64,000 nt of DNA from Pseudopedobacter sp035496935 (GTDB lineage: Bacteria > Bacteroidota > Bacteroidia > Sphingobacteriales > Sphingobacteriaceae). Within the stretch, counting starts at the first letter, position 1, and every line of letters starts with the position of its first letter. The translations under genes were made by a program, and so were the position numbers. Below the pieces are notes generated by a model, which was given only the letters and a program-made list of their open reading frames with translations, searched no databases and was not told where the DNA came from. Shown here one piece after another: positions 25,936 through 34,915 of this stretch. Location: positions 1-64,000 of the forward strand of contig DATJED010000010.1 of NCBI GenBank assembly GCA_035496935.1. Direction: 5' to 3'.

Positions 25936-28900
25936 ATGATGATGAAAATGAGTTTAAAAAAAATGCGGAATGCCTGCATGGCGTTCATACCGTTGTTTTT
26001 GTTGCTGTATTCAGGAACATTAGTAATGGCGCAAACTGCAAAAAACATAACAGGTAAAGTTGTATTTAAGGACGGTATTTCGGCGCCCGGAGTAACCGTT
26101 ATTGAAAAGGGTACAAATAACGGAACCAGTACAGATGCGAACGGAAACTATCGAATCTCAGTAAAAAGCGATGACGCAGTTTTAGTATTTTCTCAAGTAG
26201 GTTTAACTACGCAAGAGATTAAACTAAACGGAAGAACCACATTAAATGTGACTGTACAGGAAGATGTTTCGCAATTAAATGAAGTAGTGGTTGTGGGTTA
26301 CGGTACACAAAAAAAGGTAAATCTTACAGGGGCGGTTTCTGTAATTGATGCCGAACAGTTAACCAGTCGCCCGGTGCCAAACGTTACGGGCGCTTTACAA
26401 GGAGTAGCACCCGGTGTAACTGTTTTGCGTGGAAGCGGTAAGCCGGGAGAGGAAGGTTACGGTGTGCGTATCCGTGGATTTTCATCTGTCAATAATGCAC
26501 AGGCTTTAGTATTGGTGGATGGTATAGAGATGGATATGAATCTGCTTAATCCGGATGATGTAGAGTCCATCTCAGTTTTAAAAGATGCATCTGCAGCAGC
26601 TATTTATGGCGCAAGAGCTGCTGGTGGTGTAGTATTGGTGACCACAAAAAAAGGTTCAGGCGGTAAAACAAGAATTAATTTTAATACGTATTACGGCCTT
26701 AACATTACCGCAAGGCAACCACAACGCTTAAGTTCATGGGACGAGCAGATACTGATAGACGAGGCTAGGTTTAATGCCACCGGCTCCAGAGAATATGATG
26801 CAGAGAAGATGGAGTGGCAAAAAAATCCAAATTTTCAGTACCGCGAGAACCCTACACAGGACCGTTGGGAATATTTTGGAAGTAATGATTGGATAAAAGA
26901 AGGGATGGATAAGTACAACTACATGCAGAACCAGTCCCTATCTATTGGAGGCGGAGACCAAAAACTGAATTATTTAGTTTCTGGAAGTCATTACAAACGC
27001 GATGGTGTACTTAGGTACGGTCCAGACGATAATTCTAGAAACAACTTGAGCTTAAACGTAAATGCAAAACTGAACAAATATTTAGATTTAAATCTGGTAA
27101 GCAGTTATGTAGGCTCATTTGTAAATGAGAACTCCTTCGGCACAGACCAGATCATCAACCGTTTATACCGAAGCCGTAATAGGCAGAACCTATATGTGCC
27201 TGATGAAGATACTACTGGGCAGCCTTATAACGGAGATTTACAGATAAATGCCGTAGATATAGAGAAAAATGCAGGTTTATGGACTCGGAACTATGAAACA
27301 TTCCAAGGCAGGTTCGATTTAAAGATCCACGACTTGGTAAAGGGTTTAGCGGTTGATTTGATTGGCTGGAGAAAGCAGGATAATTATGCCAGCTCAAGGG
27401 CTAGGAGAAGCTTATTCTGGTATGGAAGAACAACAAATACCATCAGATCATCAATCAATAATCCTAATTCTTACGAGCTTACCAAAAACAGAGGTTTCCA
27501 TAATAATTTTCAAGGACAGGCCACTTATACCTTTGATATCGCCAAAAAGCACAACTTCAAAATTTTAGGCGCTACTTCTTTTGAAGAATATCGTCAAGAC
27601 CAGTTTTCTGCAGGAGCCACAAACATGGTAACTAATGATTCCTTTAGTTTGAATTATGGCGATCCGTTAACCAAAACAAATGAAGAACAGGTGCGTACTT
27701 GGGCATTAAGCTCCTACTATGGAAGGTTAAATTATAACTTTTTAGAAAAATACCTTTTTGAGGCTACTTTCAGATACGACGGGAGCTCACGGTTATCTCC
27801 ACAAAATCGCTGGAATTTTTTCCCGGCTTTTTCTGCTGGCTGGCGGATTAGCGAAGAGAATTTTATCAAAAATAGTATTCCACAAATTTCAAACTTAAAA
27901 CTGCGCCTTTCATGGGGGCAACAGGGCAATAGTGATGCGATAAATGGCAATTATGCTTACATACCATTGCTTACAAGCGGCATTACCACTAACAATAACT
28001 TGATATTCAACGGGCAAAAAACACAGTATTTTTACCAATCTACGCTCCCTTCTAGTGATCTAACTTGGGAAACTGTACAGCAACAGAATATAGGTTTGGA
28101 TGTTGGGCTTTTTAAAGAAAAGTTAACCGTTACCGTTGATAGATACGAAAAGCGGAATAAAAACATGTTGGCCACCCTTAACCTGCCTAACATTATAGGA
28201 ATTGGAACCTCTATGAGTAATGTTGGAGAATTGAAAAGTTGGGGCTGGGAGTTTGCGACCAAGTGGAGAGATAAAGTGCAATCTGTGAATTACAATATCG
28301 GATTTAATATTTCGGATAACCAAAATAAGCTATTAAGGTATGATGGAAAGAATTCCATAGGTAATGGTGGCGTAATCAGTCTTTTAGAAGGATACCCTTT
28401 AAATACCTTGTGGGGTTATAAAACCGATGGTTATTTCCAAACTCAAGCAGAAGCTGATACGTATAAAGGACAGGTGGATAACCTATTTGCTAAATTGGGC
28501 CCTGGTGATGTGAAATACCTGGATTTAGATGGCAATGGCTCTTTAGATGCCGGAGAAGGTACGCCAGAAAATTCTGGAGACTTAGTTAACCTGGGAACCA
28601 TTAATGCCCGTTATACCTACGGTATTGATTTAGGTGCGAGCTGGAAAAATATCGATTTTTCAGTATTCTTCCAAGGCACCATGCAACGGAAATTCTTAAT
28701 TAATGACCGTACTCTTTCGGCAATGGCAGGTACAGCCGATATGCCATGGTCTATCCACATGGACCGCTGGACGCCTGATAATCCCAATGCGCTTTTCCCA
28801 AGAATGTACCAAACCAGTACGCATAACTTCCTGCCTTCAGATCGCTATGCGCAAAATGGCGCTTACCTGCGTTTGAAAAATATACAGGTTGGCTATACAG

Positions 28901-29073
28901 TACCATTCAACAAAAAATACATTCAGAAGTTAAGGATCTATTTTTCTGGACAAGATTTATGGGAGAAAACAGATGTTTTGGATGTGTTTGACCCTGAAGT
29001 GGGTAATGATGCCAGCGCTACGGATTATCCGTTTTACCGTTCGGCTTCATTTGGTTTAAATGTTACCTTTTAA
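25936..29073 (+). CDS. SusC-like TonB-dependent outer-membrane transporter (second pair)
   Basis: A 1045-residue SusC/RagA importer. The signal peptide (about 1-33, ending VMAQ) is followed by a carboxypeptidase-regulatory-like domain (ITGKVVFKDGISAPGVTVIE), the plug (NEVVVVGYGTQKKVNLTGAV, SVLKDASAAAIYGARAAGG) and a beta-barrel ending SFGLNVTF. Several ATGs cluster at the start (MMMKMSLKKM), so the exact start may be a few codons later. It is paired with the SusD 7 bp downstream and imports oligosaccharides at the outer membrane. Confidence 0.95.
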   Translation: MMMKMSLKKMRNACMAFIPLFLLLYSGTLVMAQTAKNITGKVVFKDGISAPGVTVIEKGTNNGTSTDANGNYRISVKSDDAVLVFSQVGLTTQEIKLNGRTTLNVTVQEDVSQLNEVVVVGYGTQKKVNLTGAVSVIDAEQLTSRPVPNVTGALQGVAPGVTVLRGSGKPGEEGYGVRIRGFSSVNNAQALVLVDGIEMDMNLLNPDDVESISVLKDASAAAIYGARAAGGVVLVTTKKGSGGKTRINFNTYYGLNITARQPQRLSSWDEQILIDEARFNATGSREYDAEKMEWQKNPNFQYRENPTQDRWEYFGSNDWIKEGMDKYNYMQNQSLSIGGGDQKLNYLVSGSHYKRDGVLRYGPDDNSRNNLSLNVNAKLNKYLDLNLVSSYVGSFVNENSFGTDQIINRLYRSRNRQNLYVPDEDTTGQPYNGDLQINAVDIEKNAGLWTRNYETFQGRFDLKIHDLVKGLAVDLIGWRKQDNYASSRARRSLFWYGRTTNTIRSSINNPNSYELTKNRGFHNNFQGQATYTFDIAKKHNFKILGATSFEEYRQDQFSAGATNMVTNDSFSLNYGDPLTKTNEEQVRTWALSSYYGRLNYNFLEKYLFEATFRYDGSSRLSPQNRWNFFPAFSAGWRISEENFIKNSIPQISNLKLRLSWGQQGNSDAINGNYAYIPLLTSGITTNNNLIFNGQKTQYFYQSTLPSSDLTWETVQQQNIGLDVGLFKEKLTVTVDRYEKRNKNMLATLNLPNIIGIGTSMSNVGELKSWGWEFATKWRDKVQSVNYNIGFNISDNQNKLLRYDGKNSIGNGGVISLLEGYPLNTLWGYKTDGYFQTQAEADTYKGQVDNLFAKLGPGDVKYLDLDGNGSLDAGEGTPENSGDLVNLGTINARYTYGIDLGASWKNIDFSVFFQGTMQRKFLINDRTLSAMAGTADMPWSIHMDRWTPDNPNALFPRMYQTSTHNFLPSDRYAQNGAYLRLKNIQVGYTVPFNKKYIQKLRIYFSGQDLWEKTDVLDVFDPEVGNDASATDYPFYRSASFGLNVTF

Positions 29074-29080
29074 TTAAATA

Positions 29081-30742
29081 ATGATGAAAAAGTTTAGAAT
29101 CATAATTTTTACACTGCTTTCTACAATGGTTTTGTACAGCAGTTGCGAATTAGACCGTTTCCCGGAAACGGAGTTTGCCGATACTGATTTTTGGAATACC
29201 GAAACCGATTTGATGAATGCCGCCAATAGGCTTTATCAAACCTTAGATGGTTTTAACCCTTTGGATAACCGGGCAGATGATAACACCAACCAAAATGTGG
29301 ATGCGGTAAGTAGCGGCCAAAGGACTATTCCGAATACCAGTGGTGATAACTGGAATGAGCCTTACGATAATATTTTTACTGCTAATAATATTTTAGAAAA
29401 AGGCGTGAAGGCTAAAGTTTCTGATGCCGTTAGGAACAGGTATTTTGCCGAAGCCCGCTTTTTTAGAGCCTACAATTATTTCAGGTTAGTAAAACTGTAT
29501 GGCGGGGTGCCACTTCTATTGAAAACGCTTGATGTAAATTCGCCCGAGCTATATATGGGGCGCAATACCCGGGCAGAAGTAATGCAGGCCATTTATGATG
29601 ACCTAGATTTTGCGGGAACTTGGTTGCCTAAAAATGCAAATCTGCCGGTTGCACAATATGGTAGGGTAACTAAAAGCGCTGCCTTGGCTTTGAAAGCTCG
29701 AGCCGCCCTTTATGAAGGAACGCGGGCTAAATTCCACAACGATGGAGATTGGCAGTCGCATTTGAATTTAGCAGTACAGGCCGCAGATGCGGTAATGAAG
29801 GAAGGTCACACACTTTTTCCAAGCTATTCCGGTTTATTTGTACAGGCAGGTGAAGGACCGAGCAATAAAGAAAACATCTTTGTGAAGATTTATGGAATTG
29901 ATAGCAGCAATCCTTTGGTGAGTCACAACCATTCCAGAGATTTGGAAAACGGAAGAATTGCCCCCACCCGCAATCTCATCCGCGAATACCTTTACTCAGA
30001 TGGTTTGCCGGCTTTTACTACCGATAATAAGCCAACGGACACACGTTCTACTTTTTTTGTAGAAGAAGGAAGCGAAACATCTTATAACACCATTTTCGAG
30101 AACCGAGATCCAAGGCTTACAATGACCGTTTTTATGGCCGGTGAACAGGCTTATAAAGGCCCGTGGGTTCCTAAAACCTCCTTGGGTTCCAGAACAGCTT
30201 ATGCTACTAAAAAGGGATTTAACATTCCCGATTGGACAATTAACAATGGCGGTACGGTGGACAATATATTAATCCGTTACGCTGAAGTGTTATTGACCTA
30301 TGCCGAAGCGACTTATGAATTGCATGATGCAATCAGCGATGGTGATCTTGAATTAACCATTAATAAGATAAGGGCAAGGGCGGGCTTTAATGTAAAACTT
30401 ACAAATGCTTTTGTAACCGCTAATAACTTAAATATGCGTGACGAGATTAGAAGAGAACGCACCGTGGAATTAGCTTTGGAAGGCTTTAGATACGATGATT
30501 TAATAAGATGGAAAACTGCGGAAACGGTTCTCCCTCAAGCTATCCTCGGGGCTAAATACACTACCACCGATTGGACAGACACTCCAGCGGGTTCATTAAC
30601 CCTAAATGCAGATAACGTGTTGATCGTAGAGCCGGCCACTTCAAGAAGTTTTAGGGCAGATCGAGATTATTTATATCCAATTCCATTTAACGAGATTGCC
30701 CTAACTGATGGAGTTGTAGAACAGAATCCTAATTGGAAATAA
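29081..30742 (+). CDS. SusD/RagB-like glycan-binding lipoprotein (second pair)
   Basis: A 553-residue lipoprotein with lipobox YSSC (C22). SusD features include the helix FAEARFFRAYNYFRLVKLYGG, KSAALALKARAALYEGT, IRYAEVLLTYAEATYEL and the C-terminal RRERTVELALEGFRYDDLIRW with YLYPIPFNEI. It forms the glycan-binding lid over the second SusC. The downstream DUF4843-like gene starts 17 bp after its stop. Confidence 0.95.
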   Translation: MMKKFRIIIFTLLSTMVLYSSCELDRFPETEFADTDFWNTETDLMNAANRLYQTLDGFNPLDNRADDNTNQNVDAVSSGQRTIPNTSGDNWNEPYDNIFTANNILEKGVKAKVSDAVRNRYFAEARFFRAYNYFRLVKLYGGVPLLLKTLDVNSPELYMGRNTRAEVMQAIYDDLDFAGTWLPKNANLPVAQYGRVTKSAALALKARAALYEGTRAKFHNDGDWQSHLNLAVQAADAVMKEGHTLFPSYSGLFVQAGEGPSNKENIFVKIYGIDSSNPLVSHNHSRDLENGRIAPTRNLIREYLYSDGLPAFTTDNKPTDTRSTFFVEEGSETSYNTIFENRDPRLTMTVFMAGEQAYKGPWVPKTSLGSRTAYATKKGFNIPDWTINNGGTVDNILIRYAEVLLTYAEATYELHDAISDGDLELTINKIRARAGFNVKLTNAFVTANNLNMRDEIRRERTVELALEGFRYDDLIRWKTAETVLPQAILGAKYTTTDWTDTPAGSLTLNADNVLIVEPATSRSFRADRDYLYPIPFNEIALTDGVVEQNPNWK

Positions 30743-30759
30743 CCATAAAGACAAAGACA

Positions 30760-31275
30760 ATGAGAACAAAAATAATTCTAGCAATCTTAGCTGTAACATC
30801 AGGTGTTTTCTTCTTCAGCTCCTGCAAAGAAGACCGAGATTATCCGTTGGGAGTTCCGGAACTTGCACACCATTATTACATCGCTTTCATACCTTACAAT
30901 AATTCAGTCGTAACAGTAAACAAAAATCAAACTGCGTTAGTGAAATTTCCAGTACAATTTCATTCCTCTTTTACACGCTCTTATGACGCTGTTGCCAATT
31001 ATAAAGTGGTAGCGCCGGCAACAAATGCGGCCGTACAAGGTGTGGATTTTGATATTGTGGATAAGAATGGTACTGTGTTAAGTCCGGTCGATGGTAAATA
31101 TTCCATCACGTTCGAGAAAGCGGAACGACGCAAGGATACCATTTACGTCAAGTTATTGAATAATCCGGCTCCTGGAGTAAGAAATACGGAGATTCAGCTG
31201 ATGGATAATTTGACACCCGAGTACGAAGTGGACACTATGTCAACAGCTTTTAAACGACCTTTGAAAATTCAGTAG
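30760..31275 (+). CDS. DUF4843-like PUL lipoprotein
   Basis: A 171-residue protein from the ATG at 30760 (MRTKIILAIL...), preferred over an in-frame ATG at 30733 that overlaps the SusD gene and spoils the signal peptide. Lipobox FSSC (C22). The short all-beta body, with a Calx-beta/DUF4843-like ending (DTIYVKLLNNPAPGVRNTEIQL), resembles small lipoproteins that accompany SusCD pairs. Its role is not established; it is probably a surface glycan-binding or accessory component of the second SusCD complex. It is the last gene before the terminator at 31287. Confidence 0.65.
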   Translation: MRTKIILAILAVTSGVFFFSSCKEDRDYPLGVPELAHHYYIAFIPYNNSVVTVNKNQTALVKFPVQFHSSFTRSYDAVANYKVVAPATNAAVQGVDFDIVDKNGTVLSPVDGKYSITFEKAERRKDTIYVKLLNNPAPGVRNTEIQLMDNLTPEYEVDTMSTAFKRPLKIQ

Positions 31276-31286
31276 TTGGTTTAGTT

Positions 31287-31338
31287 AATAAGTCGGATAG
31301 AGTTTGCTTTACGCAAGCTTTACCGGCTTATTTTTTTT
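31287..31338 (+). terminator. rho-independent terminator after the second SusCD operon
   Basis: AATAAGTCGG (31287-31296) pairs with CCGGCTTATT (31323-31332) with one G-T pair. An inner arm AGTTTGC/GCAAGCT stabilises it, and eight T residues follow. It closes the 25936-31275 unit. Confidence 0.85.
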
Positions 31339-31440
31339 GATTATAAGATGAATTTTAAACCGACTCTAAATTTTGTATTTTACACTTTTAATAGATTGCT
31401 TTTTTAAACCTGTCTCTTTCCTATAAAAATCCGTATGTAA

Positions 31441-32658
31441 ATGAACAAACTAAAGTTTTCTAAAAAAAGTTATGCAATTTTATGCTTTATCTTAATGATT
31501 GCTACAGCAGTCTCTGGTCAAGAGCCATATTTATTTACGCTTAATCCAAATGTATTATCAAAAAATAAAATAGCTTTCCAACAAAAGGATGCAGCTATCA
31601 TCAAAAAAGTTGAAATCGTAACTAAAAAAGCGGATAGCTATTTGGGATTGTTGCCACTTACTGTAATGCAAAAAAGCTTTACGCCATCTAGCGGTTCAAA
31701 GCATGATTATATGAGCTTAGGGCCATATTGGTGGCCAAATCCGGCGAAACCTGATGGCTTGCCTTATATCAGAAAAGATGGACTAAGAAATCCGGAAATT
31801 AAAAAAATAACCGACAGACAATATTTGGGAGAGCTTGAACAGCGGTGTAAGTTTTTGGCTCTGGCCTATTATTTTACCGGAGATGAAAAATATGCCACAC
31901 AAGCCAGAACTTTTTTAAACGCTTGGTTTATTAATCCAGAAACAAAGATGAATCCCAACTTAAACTACGGTCAAGCCATACCGGGTTTAAATGAAGGTCG
32001 GGGAATCGGTATTATAGAAAGCCGTTTAATGGTCGATATTTTAGACTGGGTTGGTTTGTTAACGCCTTCGGAAGGATTTAAAAGCAATGAGCTTCCTAAA
32101 TTAAAATCGTGGTTCAATGATTATTTGACGTGGTTGCTCACCAGTAAAAATGGTTTAGATGAAGCACAATCTAAAAATAACCATGGTACATTTTACGAGT
32201 TACAGGTAGCTACTTTTGCCGCTTTTGTTAATAACGATGAAGCTTTGAACGATGCTTTTATAAGGTTAAACAGCAGAATGGCGGAGCAATTTCAACCAAA
32301 CGGGCAACAACCGTTGGAACTTGAAAGAACAAACGCCTTGTCGTACAGTGTTATGAATTTGAATGGCTGGTTTGCATTGGCGATGCTTGCTGACAAGTTT
32401 AATCAAGATTTATTTCACAAAACAACTCCGGAGGGAGGAGGTCTGCAAAAATCCTTGGATTGGCTAATCCCTTATGTGTTTAACGAACAGGAATTTAAGT
32501 TTCAACAGATAGGGAATTTTGATAAAAACGATTTTTACCCTTTGTTACTAATTGCTAATCAGCAATATAGTGAGCCTATTTATCAACGCTACATTAAAAA
32601 ATATACACCCGATGAACCTAACATGGTAATGGATTTATTGTACAAATTGCCTAATTAA
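31441..32658 (+). CDS. alginate-lyase-superfamily polysaccharide lyase (second)
   Basis: A 405-residue enzyme with a signal peptide (about 1-26, VSGQ). Motifs of the alginate_lyase Pfam family are clear: HDYMSLGPYWWPNPAKPDGLPY (about 88-109), the catalytic SKNNHGTFYELQ (N247, H248, Y252) and ELERTNALSYSVMNL (R296, Y302). This is the PL5/PL38-type toroid; members act on alginate or beta-glucuronan. It is only distantly similar to the enzyme at 13603, so the two may differ in endo/exo mode. It leads a unit with GH88 (26 bp later) and the oxidoreductase. Confidence 0.85.
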   Translation: MNKLKFSKKSYAILCFILMIATAVSGQEPYLFTLNPNVLSKNKIAFQQKDAAIIKKVEIVTKKADSYLGLLPLTVMQKSFTPSSGSKHDYMSLGPYWWPNPAKPDGLPYIRKDGLRNPEIKKITDRQYLGELEQRCKFLALAYYFTGDEKYATQARTFLNAWFINPETKMNPNLNYGQAIPGLNEGRGIGIIESRLMVDILDWVGLLTPSEGFKSNELPKLKSWFNDYLTWLLTSKNGLDEAQSKNNHGTFYELQVATFAAFVNNDEALNDAFIRLNSRMAEQFQPNGQQPLELERTNALSYSVMNLNGWFALAMLADKFNQDLFHKTTPEGGGLQKSLDWLIPYVFNEQEFKFQQIGNFDKNDFYPLLLIANQQYSEPIYQRYIKKYTPDEPNMVMDLLYKLPN

Positions 32659-32684
32659 AAATTAGATTTAACCTTAAACATTTT

Positions 32685-33848
32685 ATGAAATATATTTTAA
32701 GTTGCCTATTGGGCATTTTTGTACTAAGCTCCTGCAAGGTTCAAAAGGTAAACGTTAAAAGCCAATTTGAATTTGTAGAAAAGCAGACTGATTATATGCT
32801 GCAGCAAATCCAACAAACCGATGTTAAGCCCAATCAAGTTTCGCCACGGACTGTAGAGAACGGGAAACTAAAAATGGTGGGTTCTGGAGATTGGACAAGC
32901 GGTTTCTTCCCTGGGGAATTATGGTTTTTGTATGATTATACCAAAGAACAAAAGTGGAAAACCGAAGCTGAAAAATTCACCGCAAAAATTGAAAAAGAAA
33001 AGTTCAATATTGGAACACATGATTTAGGTTTTATGATTTATTGCAGTTTCGGAAACGGCTTCAAAGCAACAAACAACGAAGCGTATAAACAGGTAATTAT
33101 ACAGGCAGCTAAATCTTTATGCACCCGCTTTAATCCCAAAACCGGCGTGATTAAGTCGTGGGATCATAATAAAACCAAATGGACAAATCCGGTGATTATT
33201 GATAATATGATGAATCTGGAATTGCTTTTTGAAGCTACCAAATTAACAGGAGATTCCTCGTTCTATAAAATTGCCGTGAGTCATGCAAACACCACTATGC
33301 AAAACCATTTCAGACCTGATTATAGCTCTTATCATGTGGTAGATTATAATCCGCAGACCGGCGAAGTAATCAAAAAAACCACCGCTCAAGGTTATGCGGA
33401 TGAATCTGCTTGGGCAAGGGGACAGGCCTGGGGGTTATACGGTTACATTGTTTGCTACCGCTATACCAACGACTCAAAATATTTAGCGCAAGCTAAACAT
33501 ATTGCTTCGTTTATATTAAACAATCCAACCCTGCCAAAAGATAAAATCCCTTATTGGGATTATAACGATCCTGCGATACCAAATGCACCGAGAGATGCTT
33601 CTGCCGCAGCCATAACTTCATCGGCCTTGTTTGAGTTGGCAACTTATACAAAAGATAAATCCTATAAAAAGATTGCGAACGAAATTCTGTTTAATCTGAG
33701 CAATGCTTACCGCTCTCCGTTAAAAGAAAATGAAGGCTTTTTATTGATACACAGCACAGGCCATAAACCCGCAAATAGCGAAATTGATGTGCCAATAAAT
33801 TATGCTGATTATTATTATTTGGAGGCTTTGTTGAGGTCTCGTAAATAA
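32685..33848 (+). CDS. GH88 unsaturated glucuronyl hydrolase, lipoprotein
   Basis: A 387-residue (alpha/alpha)6-barrel hydrolase with lipobox LSSC (C17). The two key aspartates are visible: D113 (IGTHDLGFMIYCSFGNG) and D173 (PVIIDNMMNLELLFEAT). The conserved GYADESAWARGQAWGLYG block is also present. GH88 hydrates the 4,5-double bond of the unsaturated uronate left by lyases and releases 5-keto-4-deoxyuronate. It therefore completes the lyase route of this PUL and indicates a glucuronate-type rather than strictly mannuronate polymer. It is probably periplasmic, lipid-anchored. Confidence 0.95.
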   Translation: MKYILSCLLGIFVLSSCKVQKVNVKSQFEFVEKQTDYMLQQIQQTDVKPNQVSPRTVENGKLKMVGSGDWTSGFFPGELWFLYDYTKEQKWKTEAEKFTAKIEKEKFNIGTHDLGFMIYCSFGNGFKATNNEAYKQVIIQAAKSLCTRFNPKTGVIKSWDHNKTKWTNPVIIDNMMNLELLFEATKLTGDSSFYKIAVSHANTTMQNHFRPDYSSYHVVDYNPQTGEVIKKTTAQGYADESAWARGQAWGLYGYIVCYRYTNDSKYLAQAKHIASFILNNPTLPKDKIPYWDYNDPAIPNAPRDASAAAITSSALFELATYTKDKSYKKIANEILFNLSNAYRSPLKENEGFLLIHSTGHKPANSEIDVPINYADYYYLEALLRSRK

Positions 33849-33893
33849 AGTTATATTAACTAGCTTAGTGATAAAATTATCAGATAAATAATA

Positions 33894-34886
33894 ATGAGCA
33901 GAACGGTTAAATGGGGGATTTTAAGCACCGCAAAAATCGCCCGAAATCACGTTATCCCGGCAATTAAACTTAGCAATAACGGCGAAGTACTGGCTATTGC
34001 GTCCAGAAATTTGGCGAATGCAAAAGAAGTAGCCGAAAATTTTGAAATAAAAACTGCCTACGGAAATTACGAAGATTTGCTTTTAGACGATGGTATTGAT
34101 GCGATCTACAATCCTTTACCAAATAATCTGCATCTAGAATATACCTTAAAAGCTTTGGAAAAAGGCAAGCATGTTTTGTGCGAAAAACCCATCGGTTTAA
34201 ATGAAAATGAAGCTGTCGAACTGAATAATTATCTAAAAAAGTTCCCAAACCTAAAGGTAATGGAAGCTTTTATGTACAAATTTCATCCGCAGTGGTTAAG
34301 CGTAAAAGAAATGATTAAGAATGGTGAAATTGGCGCTATCAAAAGTATCCATACCCTGTTTTCTTATTTTAATATCGATGGCAATAACATCAGGAATAGT
34401 GTTGAAGCCGGAGGTGGGTCGTTAATGGATATTGGCTGTTACTGCATTTCTTTCCCCCGTTTTATTTTGGAGGATGAACCTATTAGCGTTTCGGGAACGA
34501 TGCAACATGATGCCGAATTTAAAACGGATTTTTTAACGTCGGGTATTTTAAATTTTGAAAATCAAGTAACTGCAAGTTTTACTTGTACCACGCAAGCTTT
34601 TCCTTACCAACGTTTAAATATTTTTGGCGATAAGGGACATATAGAGATTGAACTTCCGTGTAATGCGCCGACAGATGGAGAATGTAAGGTAACACTGAAA
34701 ACGTCAAAAGGGGATAAAATATTAGTTTTTAATGCCAACCAATATCAATTACAGTGTGAAGCTTTTGCCAATACCATTTTAGCGGGTACAGAAGTTCCAT
34801 ATCCAGTTACCGATGCAGAAAAAAATATGAAAGTGTTGGATGCTTTAGTAGAAAGCGCAAAGTCGCAATCGGTAATTAAGCTATAA
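33894..34886 (+). CDS. Gfo/Idh/MocA family NAD(P)-dependent oxidoreductase
   Basis: A 330-residue cytoplasmic protein. An N-terminal Rossmann fold (WGILSTAKIARNHVIPAIK) and the family EKP motif (HVLCEKPIGLNENEA, about 97-111) precede the C-terminal alpha/beta domain with GGGSLMDIGCYCISFPRF. Such enzymes oxidise or reduce sugars, polyols or their derivatives. It follows GH88 after 45 bp and so may act on the monosaccharide released by the PUL. The neighbouring pentose module could also use it, since sugar dehydrogenases of this family are known for many aldoses; the substrate is undetermined. Confidence 0.85.
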   Translation: MSRTVKWGILSTAKIARNHVIPAIKLSNNGEVLAIASRNLANAKEVAENFEIKTAYGNYEDLLLDDGIDAIYNPLPNNLHLEYTLKALEKGKHVLCEKPIGLNENEAVELNNYLKKFPNLKVMEAFMYKFHPQWLSVKEMIKNGEIGAIKSIHTLFSYFNIDGNNIRNSVEAGGGSLMDIGCYCISFPRFILEDEPISVSGTMQHDAEFKTDFLTSGILNFENQVTASFTCTTQAFPYQRLNIFGDKGHIEIELPCNAPTDGECKVTLKTSKGDKILVFNANQYQLQCEAFANTILAGTEVPYPVTDAEKNMKVLDALVESAKSQSVIKL

Positions 34887-34915
34887 TTTATTTGGTGCCA
34901 TTTTTAGATACTAGC

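Noticed and set aside
10418..34886. Classical alginate utilization locus
   Set aside because: No PL6, PL7, PL17, KdgF or KDG genes are seen; GH88 and PL14-like enzymes point to glucuronate polymers instead, although alginate is not excluded.
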